Below are positions 41,025 through 50,983 of a stretch of DNA of 64,000 nt, piece by piece. The DNA comes from Scylla paramamosain (lineage: Eukaryota > Arthropoda > Malacostraca > Decapoda > Portunidae). The stretch's first letter is position 1. Every line of letters starts with the position of its first letter. The notes beneath the pieces are model-generated. The model made no database searches. It saw only the letters and a list, made by a program, of their open reading frames with translations, and was not told the origin of the DNA. The DNA lies in NCBI RefSeq assembly GCF_035594125.1, contig NC_087151.1, positions 24,017,021-24,081,020 on the forward strand, in the 5' to 3' direction. A program made the translations under genes and the position numbers.

Positions 41025-43773
41025 ATGTAGGGACACAGGCCATGGGCAACAAAAATCCCCCACCAACAAAAAAAATATATACAAAATAAATAGAAAAAAT
41101 AAATAAATAACCCGCTGAGACAATGGTCCCTGAACAGGTTCCGAGGCGGCAGTCAAAAATGCATAAGTGTCTTAAATGATAAGTGTCTTGAAGAAATTCA
41201 ATTTATAGGAAGGTGGAAACACATAATCAGGCATGGAGTTCCAAACTTTACCAGGAAAAGGAATTAATGATTGAGAATACTGGTTAACTCTTGCATTAGA
41301 GAGATGGACAGAATAGGATTGGGAGAAAGAAGAAAGTCTTGTGCAGAGAGGCCGCAGGCAGAGGGGAGGCATGTAGTTAACAGGGTCAGAAGAGCAGTTA
41401 GCATGAAAATAGCGGTAGAGGGTAGCTAAAGATTTAACATTGCGTCGGTGAGAAAGAAGTTGATGCCAGTCAGTTAGATGAGAGTTGATGATACGAAAAT
41501 CTTTTAATTCCACTCTGTCTAAAATAGCCGTATGAGTGGAATCCTCCAAACATGTGAAGCATATTCCATGCATGGACGGATAAGGACCTTGTAAAGGCTT
41601 AGCAGCTGGGGGGATGAGAAAAATTGTCGTAGAAGTCTCAGAACACCTAACTTCAAAGAAGCGTTTTTAGCTAGAGATGAATTTTAAAGTTTCTAGTTTA
41701 GGTTATAAAAAAAAAAAAAAAAAGACATGTTCAGTGTAGAAGAGATGAACAATTGATTGTCTTTATACAAGAGAGGATAGTTGTCTGGAAGGTTGTGTTG
41801 AGTTGATTGGTGGAGGAATTGAGTTTTTAAGGCATTAAACAATTAATGCAAACAATTAATCAGAAATTTTAGAGAGATCGAAAGTTAGGCATCCTTGCGT
41901 GAACTGTTTACTTCCGGAAGGGTTGAACGTCTATATAAAGAAGTGAAAAAATGCAGGGTGGTATCATCAGCGTTGGATTGGATAGGATAATATGTTTGGT
42001 TTAGAAGATCGTTAATGAGTAATGGGATGACAGTGGGTGACAGGACAGTACATTTAGGAACACCTCTGTTAATAGATTTAGAAGAACAGTGACCGTCTAC
42101 CACAGCAGCAATAGAACGGTCAGAAATGAAACTTGTGATGAAGATACAGAGAGAAGAATAGATGCTGTAGGTGGGTAGTTTGGAAATCAAAGTTTTAGGC
42201 CAGACTCTATTAAAAAAGAAAACAATATGTATAAGGCAACAGCAAAAGTTTTACCAAAATCTCTCAAAGAGGATGACCGAGATTCAATAAGGAAAGCCAG
42301 ATCACCAGTAGAGCGGCCTTGACCGAACCAAAACTTGCGATTAGATAGAAGTTTGTCAAGTGATATTTGTTTAATAATCTCCCTGTTGAAGGTAGATTCA
42401 AAAACTTTAGATAGTAGGAAACTTTAGATGTAGGAAATTAAAGCAATAGGACGGTAGTTTGAGGGATTAGAATGCCCACCATTTTTAGGAAAAGGCTGAA
42501 TGTAGGTAAACTTCCAGCAAGAAGGAAAGGTAGATATTGAGAGGCAGAGTTGAAAGAGTTTTACTAGGCAAGGTGCCAGTACAGAGACACGGTTTCGTAG
42601 AAGAAGAGGGACCCCATCATGTTCATAAGCCTTCCGAGGTTTTAGGCCAACGAGGGCATGGAAAACTTCATTACGAAGAATTTTAATAGCTTGAAAGAAG
42701 TAGTCAGAGGGTGGAGGAGAGGCAGGATAGCAAAGGTTTGAGCGAAGAGTTCAGTTTTAGAAATAGATGTGATAGCAATGGTGCCATCTGTTTGAAATAA
42801 AGGAGATAAAAAAAAGAAGCAAAGTTATTGGAGATGTTTTTGGATAGATTCCAGAAGTCACGAAGGGAGTTAGATCTTGAAAGATTTTGACACTTTCTTT
42901 TAATGAAGGAAGTTTTGGCTACTTAGAGAACAGACTTGGCATGGTTCCGGGCAGACATATAAAGTTCATGAGATTATGGTGTTGGAAGGCTTAAGTACTT
43001 TTTTGTGGGCCACCTTTCAATTATATACAGCATGAGAACAGGCTGTGTTAAACAAAGGTTTGGAGGGTTTAGGTCGAGAAAAAGAGTGAGGAATGTATGC
43101 CTGCCTCTATGCCAGACATTATCTCCTCTGTTATGCACTCGGCACACAGATACGGGTCTCTGACATGGATGCAGTAGTCCTTCCAAGAAAAATCAGCAAA
43201 ATACCTCCTCAGGTCGTTCCAACTAACAGAGGCAAAACGCCAGAGGCACCTCCGCTTAGGGTGATCCAAAAGAAGGATTAGAGCGACAGGACAAGATACA
43301 GATATGAAATTGTGATCGGAGGAGCCCAATTGAGAAGAGATGGTAACAGCATAAGCAGAAGGATTAGAGGTAATGAAAATGTCAAGAATACCTGGCGTAT
43401 CTCGAGGACGGCGAGGAATACAGGTAGGATGTTGCACCAATTACACTAGGTCATGGAGCATAATTGAAGGCTACTTCACCAGGATGGTCAGTGAAGTGAG
43501 AGGAAAGCCAAAGCTGGAGTTAACACTGAAGTCTCAAATAATGGTGATCTCTGTAAAAGGGAAGAAATAATGTGCTCCACTTTGGAAATAAAGCAGGCAA
43601 AGAATTTTCTTATTGTCAGAGGAGATAGGTGAAAGGAATACAGCACAGATAAATTTAGTTTGAGAGTGACTCTGTAGTCGTAGCCAGACAGTATAAAACT
43701 CTGAAGATTCGATAGCGTGGGCGCGAGAGCAGGTTAAGTCACTGCGCACATAAAAACAACATCAAGATTTGGA
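41025..43773 (-). pseudogene. Retrotransposon remnant RT7 (A' copy, longest version of the A insertion)
   Basis: Inserted at the same satellite position as RT1 and RT4, but about 740 bp longer. It keeps the linker and fingers region at about 42405-43145, which RT1 and RT4 lack. Visible pieces on the minus strand are endonuclease (43534-43749; 43069-43440 with [11 protein letters not shown], the more normal SDH form), then the linker. Then come SKSINRGVPKCTVLSPT and NADDTTLHF (41885-42190) and the C-terminal region (41172-41573). GVPKCT and NADD are shared with RT1/RT4, so those lesions predate the duplications. Non-functional. Confidence 0.85.
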
Positions 43774-44746
43774 TTAAAACACAGGTTTTTGGAAATGTTG
43801 TTCTGTTTCTCTAGAAAGGGTTGTCTGTATCCATTTTTATCATTCTGGTACCATAAATGCTGAATCACACTCATAATAAACGTTTTTGATGACTATGTTC
43901 TATTTCTTAATATTGTGTAATATCTATTAATTTGTTTCAACGTTTTAGCATCTAAGAACCTTAAAATCACTCATAAGACAGGTTTGTGGTAATATCTTTT
44001 CGTTTCCCATCATTGCATTTGTATAGGAATTTTAGTATATAATGAACTCAGAAATACTCAAAACACACGTTTTTGATAATGTTGTTATGCTCCTCCAGAA
44101 AGATTAATTTGAATGCATTTCAGAGTTTTGGTACGTAACAAGCTTAAAAACACTGAAAAGACATAATTTTAATAATATTGTTTTGTTTTTTAATATATTT
44201 TTTTTTATTTTTATTTATTTATTTATTCATTTTTGTGTGTGTGTGTGTGTGTGTTTTGGTGTCTGAAATCCTGAAAAAAAAAAAAAAAACGCAAATCAAC
44301 CGTTTTTGGTAATGTCGATTCATTATCCTATAAAAGTTCTTTGCATGCATTTAGGCGTTTTGCATGCATTTTTAGCGTTTTGGTACGTAAGAAGCTGGAA
44401 AACTCTGAAAAGAAACATTTTTGGTAATGCTGTTTTCTTTTCCAATATAGTGCGCTATAAATGCACTTTGGTCTTTTGCTATCCAACAGGTTAAAAAAAA
44501 AAATATTTTTGGTAATGTTGTTCTGTTTCTTCATATAGGTTTCTCTGTATTCATCTAGGCGTTCTGGTTAATAACATGCTCAAAACCACTCACAATCAAC
44601 TTTTTAATAAAATTGTTGTTTCTCCATAAATTGTGTTTTGCATGCTTTTTACCGTTTTGGAAAGTAAGAAGATAAAAACACTCAAAAGCAACTTTTTTTT
44701 AGTATTTTTTTTCTTCCTAATATAGTGTGCTTTCTATGCACTTTGT

Positions 44747-45334
<588 letters not shown>

Positions 45335-46111
45335 CAGGTGTTTGATATTGTGGTTGTGGTTTTTCATATGGATTTTCTTGGTAAGCATTTTGGCGTTTTG
45401 GTACCTAACATGGTGTATAAGGCTCATAATACACGTGTTTGGTTATGTTCTCTTCCTCAATATAGAGTACTATTTACGTGTTTTAGCGTTCTGATAGCTT
45501 AGAACATTAAAAACACTCATAATTCACGTTTATGTTTATGTTTTCGTTTTCCTATGCTGACTACTTTTCATGTGTCTTGGCTTTTTGTTACCAATCAAAC
45601 AGTAAAACGCTTAAAACACACGCTTAAGGAAATGTTTTGCTTTCTTTTTATGAATTTTAGCGTTTTGTTACCCAACATGGTGAAACAGACTCATGACAGT
45701 CGTTTTAGGTAGTGATGTTCTGTTTCTCAGTATAGAGTAATATTAATTTGTTTTAGCGTTTCACCACCTATGAACATTAAAAACATTCATAAGAGACGTT
45801 TGCGGTAATAGTATTTAGTTTTCCCTTATTAGTTGATTTGCATGTGTTTAACCAATATGTTTCCTAATAGACTGAAAAACTGTCAAAACACATGTTTTTA
45901 GTACCTAATAAGTTCAATTTTTTTTTTCTTTTTTTGGTGGGGGAGGTAATGCTATTCTGTTTCTTTATATAGGTTTCTTTAAATGCATTTTAATATTCTG
46001 GTAAGTAACAAGCTCAAAATACTCTTTTTTGATAAAGTTCTTCTCTTTCTCCATTAAGAATACTTTCCATCTGTTTTAGCGTATTGAAAAACACTCACAA
46101 GAAAAGTTTTT

Positions 46112-46260
<149 letters not shown>

Positions 46261-46820
46261 GGTAATGTTGTTTTCTTTTCCAGTATGGTGTGCCTTGCAT
46301 GGAGTTTGGCATTTTGATACCTAAGAAGCTCAAAAACATTTATAATACAGATTTTGGTAATATACGAGTAGTTGTGTTTTTTATATAAGTATCTTTATAT
46401 GCCTTTTGGTGTTTTGATATATAAAATGGTGAATAAGTCTCATAATACATGTTTTTGGTAATCTTGTACTTTTCCTCAATATTATTTACGTGTTTACCTG
46501 ATACCTAAGAAAAACAAAAACACTCATAACGCCCGTTTATGATTATATCGTTTCGTTTTATTATGTTGGTTACTTTACATGAGTTTTTGCGTTCTTGGAC
46601 CTAACAAACTATAAAACATTTAAAACATACATTATTGGAAATTATCTGTTTCTCCAGAAAATGTTTTTTGTATACATTTTGGCGTTTTTGTACCTAAAAT
46701 AGTCAATGAGACTCAAAATACACGCTTTTAGTAATAATGATTTGCTTTTCAATATAGAGTAATACTTATTTGTTTTAACGTCTCAGCACCTAAGAACCTC
46801 ATAAAGAACCCTCATAAAAC

Positions 46821-46845
46821 ATAAGAACATAAGAACATAAGAAAT
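46821..46845 (-). repeat. 8-bp 3'-tail repeat of the CR1-like element
   Basis: Three imperfect copies of ATAAGAAC (plus strand) lie at the very 3' end of the element. CR1/L2 elements typically end in short tandem repeats instead of poly(A), and these are thought to guide target-primed reverse transcription. The first AT may belong to the target. Confidence 0.8.
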
Positions 46846-46907
46846 AAGGGAAGCTGCAAGAAGCGACCAGGCTTACACGTGGCAGTCCCTGTATGAAACA
46901 CTCCTAC

Positions 46908-49900
46908 CTATTTCCACCTATCATCCCCATCCATAAACTTGTCTAATCTTCTCTTAAAGTTCTCTAGTGTCCTAGCACTAACTACATGATTACTGAGTCC
47001 GTTCCACTCATCTACCACTCTATTCGAGAACCAATTTTTTCCTATCTCCTTCCTAAACCTAAATTTTTCAAGCTTGAACCCGTTATTTCTTGTTCTACCC
47101 TGGTTGCTGATCCTAAGAATTTTGCTTACATCTCCCTTGTTATAACCCTTATACCACTTAAAGACCTCTATCAGGTCCCCTCTTAACCTACGTCTCTCTA
47201 GAGAATGTAAATTTAACCGCTTCAGCCTCGCTTCGTAAGGAATACTCCTCATCCTTTGTATCCTTTTAGTCATTCTCCTCTGTACTGATTCTAATAGACC
47301 TATATCTTTCCTGTAATGTGGGGACCAGAACTGCACAGCGTAGTCTAGATGAGGTCTGACCAGCGCCAAGTATAACTTTAATATTACCTCCGGCCTTCTA
47401 CTTTTAACACTCCTAAAAATGAATCCTAGTACCCTATTTGCCTTGTTTCTGGCTTCTATGCATTGTTTCCCTAGACGGAGTTCAGAGCTAACTATAACTC
47501 CTAAATCTTTCTCGTACTCTGTACCTACCAGAGTTTGGGTGTTTAATGTGTACCTATTGTGTGGGTTTCCTCTACCTACGCTAAGCACTTTGCATTTATT
47601 GATATTAAATTGCATTTGCCATCTATCCGTCCATTCATTCATTCTATCTAAGTCTGTCTGCAAGGCGATGGCATCCGCTTCTGACCTAATTAATCTACCT
47701 ATCTTTGTGTCATCCGCAAATTTACTAACATCGCTATTAATTCCACTATCCAAGTCATTGATATATATTAGAAATAATAATGGCCCTAATACTGATCCCT
47801 GTGGCACCCCACTAATGACATGACCCCACTCGGATTTCGAGCCGTTTATTAGCACTCTCTGTCGCCTGTTACCAAGCCATGACCCTATCCAACCTAACAC
47901 CTTCCCATCTATCCCGTGCGCCCTAACCTTTCTCAGGAGCCTTTGATGGGGCACCTTGTCGAATGCTTTACTAAAGTCCAGATATAAGATATCATAACTA
48001 TCTCCATTATCTACTGCCTCGTACACCTTACTGTAAAAACTTAACAAGTTTGTCAGGCAAGACTTCCCCTTCGTGAAGCCATGCTGTGACTGATTTATCA
48101 AGTTATGTTTGTCTAAATGTTCCCTAATGTTCCTGGCTATTATTGACTCTAACATTTTACCTACAACTGAAGTTAAGCTGACCGGTCTATAATTAGACGC
48201 TAAAGTTTTATCCCCTTTCTTAAAGATGGGTACTACATTAGCCTGCCTCCACATTTCTGGTACCTCACCCGACTCCAGTGATTTCCTAAAGACAGAAACT
48301 AACGGCTCACTAATAATCTTTTTACATTCCTTCAGTACTCTGGGATATATTTCATCAGGTCCTGGTGACTTGAGCTTTTTTAGCCTATCTATCTCCTGCT
48401 CCACTATCTCCCTAGTTATGGAAATATCCGTCAGCTTCTCATACTCATCTGCTCTAAACACCTGTTCACTATCTGGCATATCCTGCATGTTTTCCTGAGT
48501 GAAGACAGTTAAAAGATAATCATTCAGAAGTTTACTAATCTCCTCCCCAGAACTAACCAGCTCCCCATCTGCTGCCTTTAATGGACCTACAGTATCCTTA
48601 GTTTTCGTCCTGTATACCTGATAAAATCCCTTGGGGTCCGTCTTCGCCTGGCTGGCTACCTTTAATTCATAATTTTCCTTAGCTTTCCTCGTTAACTTCC
48701 TGACTGTTCTAACTAATTCATTATACTGTGTCCTTAAAACTTCCTCACCTGCCCTTAATCTCTTATATATACTTCTCTTACGCCCTATATAATGCTTTAA
48801 CCTAGCAGTCATCCATTTAGGGTCATTTTTTTGTGATCTTATTGTTTTATACGGGATATTTGCTAATTGACCTGTATGAACTCTATCTACGAAATATTTA
48901 TACAATTCATCTACATTTACTTCACCTAAACCCCTCATCTCGTTCCCTACCATCCTCTCCCCTCCCTCATCAACTCGCCTCGACCTTACCTCTCTCATTT
49001 CAGCATGACCTGACATTCCAACATACTCACGCCTATCTCCCCCCTTCCTCTTTCCTCCTCCCTTCTGGAGCCTCACCTCACCTCCCTCATCCTGCCTTAT
49101 CTCTCTGAACTCCGTCCCTGACCTGACCTCACCCTGCATCCCTTGCCAGTCCACTCCTTGGAGGTACCTTTTTAATTCTTCAAAATCTGCTCTCCTAAAG
49201 TCAGGTATTTTACTAGTGTTTTTATTTCTAACAGTTTCTTCCCATTCTAGCTTGTACCTAATTTCCCTATGGTCACTGTTACCTAGCTGTCCTCCAACCT
49301 CTACCTGCGTGACTGCTTCCTCCCTGTTAGTAAGAATTAAATCTAGAATATTATTCCCCCTTGTGGGTTCTACGACTACCTGTTTTAAAAAATTATCCTG
49401 AATTACCTTAAGGAATTCCTCTGCTTCCTTGTTACCCACAATCAGACTCCAGTCGATATTCCTAAAATTAAAATCTCCTACCACACATACCTGACTGTAC
49501 CTGCCTGCTCTATTTAATTCCTGCCACAGTGAGGTGTTAATTTCCTCTGTACTGGTCGGTGGTCTGTAAACTACCCCTAGTACTACTGACTGCGATCCTT
49601 CCTTAATATCTACCCATATCGACTCTGCTTTGTTATCTGTTTTAATTATATTGTTCATACAGCACTGTAATGTGTCCCTAACGTATAACGCGACACCTCC
49701 TCCTCTCCTGTTTTCTCTATCTTTATAGAACATTGTATACCCATCTATCTTAACCTCTGGATCAAATACTTTTCCTGACATATCTAACCAAGTTTCAGTC
49801 AAAGCAATGATATCAAATTTCTCTACACTCGCTAGTCCTCTAAGCAAGTCTATTTTATTCAGAATACTTCTACAATTTGTGTAGTAAACACTTAAGCTAT

Positions 49901-49910
49901 TTCTCACCAT
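46908..49910 (-). CDS. CR1-like ORF2: endonuclease-reverse transcriptase polyprotein, 1000 aa, intact
   Basis: Encodes the enzyme that nicks the target and copies the element's RNA into DNA. Residues ~5-220 form an exonuclease-endonuclease-phosphatase-type endonuclease. Visible residues are Asn12 (YYTNCRS), Glu39 (ALTETW), YRPP at 115-118, Asp146 and Asn148 (VVGDFNFRNIDW) and Asp213-His214 (GNSDH). Residues ~255-325 are an Arg/Gly/Glu-rich linker. Reverse transcriptase follows: KSPGPDEIYPRVLKE, VPIFKKGDK, NYRPVSLTS, QHGFTKGKSC, LYLDFSKAFDKVPH and SGVPQGSVLGPLLFLIYIND. The catalytic FADD is at 731-734. The C-terminal region ends LENFKRRLDKFMDGDD. No stop or frameshift is present. The Met at 49910 lies just before the endonuclease start and is the natural choice. 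How ORF2 is translated after ORF1 is not shown by the sequence. Confidence 0.93.
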   Translation of the reverse strand: MVRNSLSVYYTNCRSILNKIDLLRGLASVEKFDIIALTETWLDMSGKVFDPEVKIDGYTMFYKDRENRRGGGVALYVRDTLQCCMNNIIKTDNKAESIWVDIKEGSQSVVLGVVYRPPTSTEEINTSLWQELNRAGRYSQVCVVGDFNFRNIDWSLIVGNKEAEEFLKVIQDNFLKQVVVEPTRGNNILDLILTNREEAVTQVEVGGQLGNSDHREIRYKLEWEETVRNKNTSKIPDFRRADFEELKRYLQGVDWQGMQGEVRSGTEFREIRQDEGGEVRLQKGGGKRKGGDRREYVGMSGHAEMREVRSRRVDEGGERMVGNEMRGLGEVNVDELYKYFVDRVHTGQLANIPYKTIRSQKNDPKWMTARLKHYIGRKRSIYKRLRAGEEVLRTQYNELVRTVRKLTRKAKENYELKVASQAKTDPKGFYQVYRTKTKDTVGPLKAADGELVSSGEEISKLLNDYLLTVFTQENMQDMPDSEQVFRADEYEKLTDISITREIVEQEIDRLKKLKSPGPDEIYPRVLKECKKIISEPLVSVFRKSLESGEVPEMWRQANVVPIFKKGDKTLASNYRPVSLTSVVGKMLESIIARNIREHLDKHNLINQSQHGFTKGKSCLTNLLSFYSKVYEAVDNGDSYDILYLDFSKAFDKVPHQRLLRKVRAHGIDGKVLGWIGSWLGNRRQRVLINGSKSEWGHVISGVPQGSVLGPLLFLIYINDLDSGINSDVSKFADDTKIGRLIRSEADAIALQTDLDRMNEWTDRWQMQFNINKCKVLSVGRGNPHNRYTLNTQTLVGTEYEKDLGVIVSSELRLGKQCIEARNKANRVLGFIFRSVKSRRPEVILKLYLALVRPHLDYAVQFWSPHYRKDIGLLESVQRRMTKRIQRMRSIPYEARLKRLNLHSLERRRLRGDLIEVFKWYKGYNKGDVSKILRISNQGRTRNNGFKLEKFRFRKEIGKNWFSNRVVDEWNGLSNHVVSARTLENFKRRLDKFMDGDDRWK

Positions 49911-49986
49911 CCCTAAGCTAGCTTCCTTTCTAGATTTAACTAGTTTGCCCCTTGCCTTCTCCTCACTACCCCTTTTTCCCTCCCGA

Positions 49987-50904
49987 CTAACGAAAAAAGT
50001 GCTGGAGTGCAGTTACCTCCCGCTCGAGTGTTTCGGCCAAAACACGAACACCCTGGCGTGACAAATGCACTCCATCCCTGGCGTACAAGGTGTCCCTACC
50101 ATAGAAAAGGTCCCAGTTGTCGATGAACGTCCATCCATTACTCCTACAATGATTCGCGAGCCTGCGATTCACTGTAATAGCCCTGGACAGCCACTCAGCA
50201 CCAACTCCCCTCCTCGGCAAGACACCACATACCACGGGGATCCCACCCTTGTCCCTAATCCTGTCCAAAGCCTGTCGAAACCTCCTGATAAGCTCCTCAC
50301 TCCTGACCTTACCAAGGTCATTCCCTCCCGCACTGAGAAAAACAATGGGCTTGGTCCCATCTTTTTCCAAGCACGTGTCTAGCCTATCAGGTACCTTCCC
50401 TATCCCGGCCCCCGGCAAACACACCCTCGACCTACGCTTCCTATCCCTAGCACAGAACGCACTATCTAAGTGCCTAACCTGACTATCACCAAACACAAGC
50501 ACTCTACCTTGGGGCAGGGTAACTGCATCTGCCCCCTCCTTCTTGCCTCCTCCAGCCCTGTCCACCTCCTTCTCCTTCCCCTCCTCCAGCACATTGAAGG
50601 GATTCTTCGTCTCCACGGAAGGTGCCCTGAGCACCTTCACCCTCTTGGCTCCCCTGCACACAACCGACCACTGCTCCTCCGTCGCCTTACTAGGTAAGGT
50701 GACGGTGGGGCACGACCCTCCCACAGGTGCTGAGATCCTCTCATAGAACTCAGCCTGCAGGTCTGAGATCCTCTCACGAAACTCAGCCTGCACCTCCGAG
50801 ATCCTTCGATGGAACTCAGCCTCCACCTCTGAGACCTTCGCAACGAAGGCCTCGAGAACAGGAGAACTAACACAACCTGTCGACTCAGCAACACAAGGCG
50901 CCAT
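49987..50904 (-). CDS. CR1-like ORF1: coiled-coil plus SGNH/GDSL esterase-like protein, 305 aa, intact
   Basis: The RNA-binding/accessory protein of the retrotransposon. Residues 26-58 are three 11-residue repeats (EVEAEFHRRIS, EVQAEFRERIS, DLQAEFYERIS) that should form a short coiled coil. An NPFNVLEE stretch follows at 101-108. A Lys/Glu/Gly-rich linker leads to an SGNH-hydrolase-like domain at about 134-300. Its signature residues are all present: Gly139-Asp140-Ser141 (FGDSQ), Gly165 (LPGAGIG), Gly194-Asn195-Asp196 (GGND) and Asp277 to His280 (DGVH). Esterase-type ORF1 proteins are known from CR1 elements; their role in retrotransposition is not settled. No zinc finger is seen. The Met at 50904 has a G at -3 and G at +4, and is the first Met after the leader. 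The stop at 49987 leaves 76 bp before ORF2. Confidence 0.92.
   Translation of the reverse strand: MAPCVAESTGCVSSPVLEAFVAKVSEVEAEFHRRISEVQAEFRERISDLQAEFYERISAPVGGSCPTVTLPSKATEEQWSVVCRGAKRVKVLRAPSVETKNPFNVLEEGKEKEVDRAGGGKKEGADAVTLPQGRVLVFGDSQVRHLDSAFCARDRKRRSRVCLPGAGIGKVPDRLDTCLEKDGTKPIVFLSAGGNDLGKVRSEELIRRFRQALDRIRDKGGIPVVCGVLPRRGVGAEWLSRAITVNRRLANHCRSNGWTFIDNWDLFYGRDTLYARDGVHLSRQGVRVLAETLEREVTALQHFFR
50731..50829 (-). repeat. Three 33-bp in-frame repeats in ORF1
   Basis: Three tandem 33-bp units encode the 11-residue coiled-coil repeats at residues 26-58. The unit keeps A-E-F and R-I-S in every copy and varies between them. Confidence 0.88.
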
Positions 50905-50983
50905 GTCTACACTAGCCAGCTATATTAGCGTCAGGTCACTGCTCACTAAACACGTCCGTTCACTAGGAACCCTGACCTGAGAC
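50905..50983 (-). promoter_or_regulatory. Short 5' leader of the CR1-like element (putative internal promoter region)
   Basis: 79 bp separate the inserted 5' end from the ORF1 start. It contains an 8-bp inverted repeat, TCAGGTCA (50931-50938) and TGACCTGA (50973-50980), separated by 34 bp. No TATA box is evident. Non-LTR elements usually carry an internal promoter here, but function is inferred from position only. A slightly longer original 5' end cannot be excluded. Confidence 0.4.

Larger units (their letters stand above)
46823..50983 (-). mobile_element. Apparently full-length CR1-like non-LTR retrotransposon
   Basis: A 4.16-kb minus-strand element with a short 5' leader (~79 bp), ORF1 (50904-49987), a 76-bp gap, ORF2 (49910-46908) and an 85-bp 3' UTR. 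The UTR ends in copies of an 8-bp repeat (ATAAGAAC on the plus strand, 46821-46844). The empty site is visible in A1 near 3092 and A2 near 23138, where CATAAAACATGCTTGTGG is continuous in the reverse sense. The ends are therefore defined to the base within a 1-2 bp ambiguity. There is no target-site duplication of useful length. Domain order, GDSL-type ORF1 and short-repeat tail fit the CR1/L2 group; the assignment within it is not certain. Both ORFs are open, so the copy may be recent and possibly competent. Confidence 0.9.

Noticed and set aside
50169..50360. Alternative minus-strand frames inside ORF1 (also 50637-50894)
   Set aside because: Overlap the intact ORF1 frame, which has recognisable domains; the alternatives have none.
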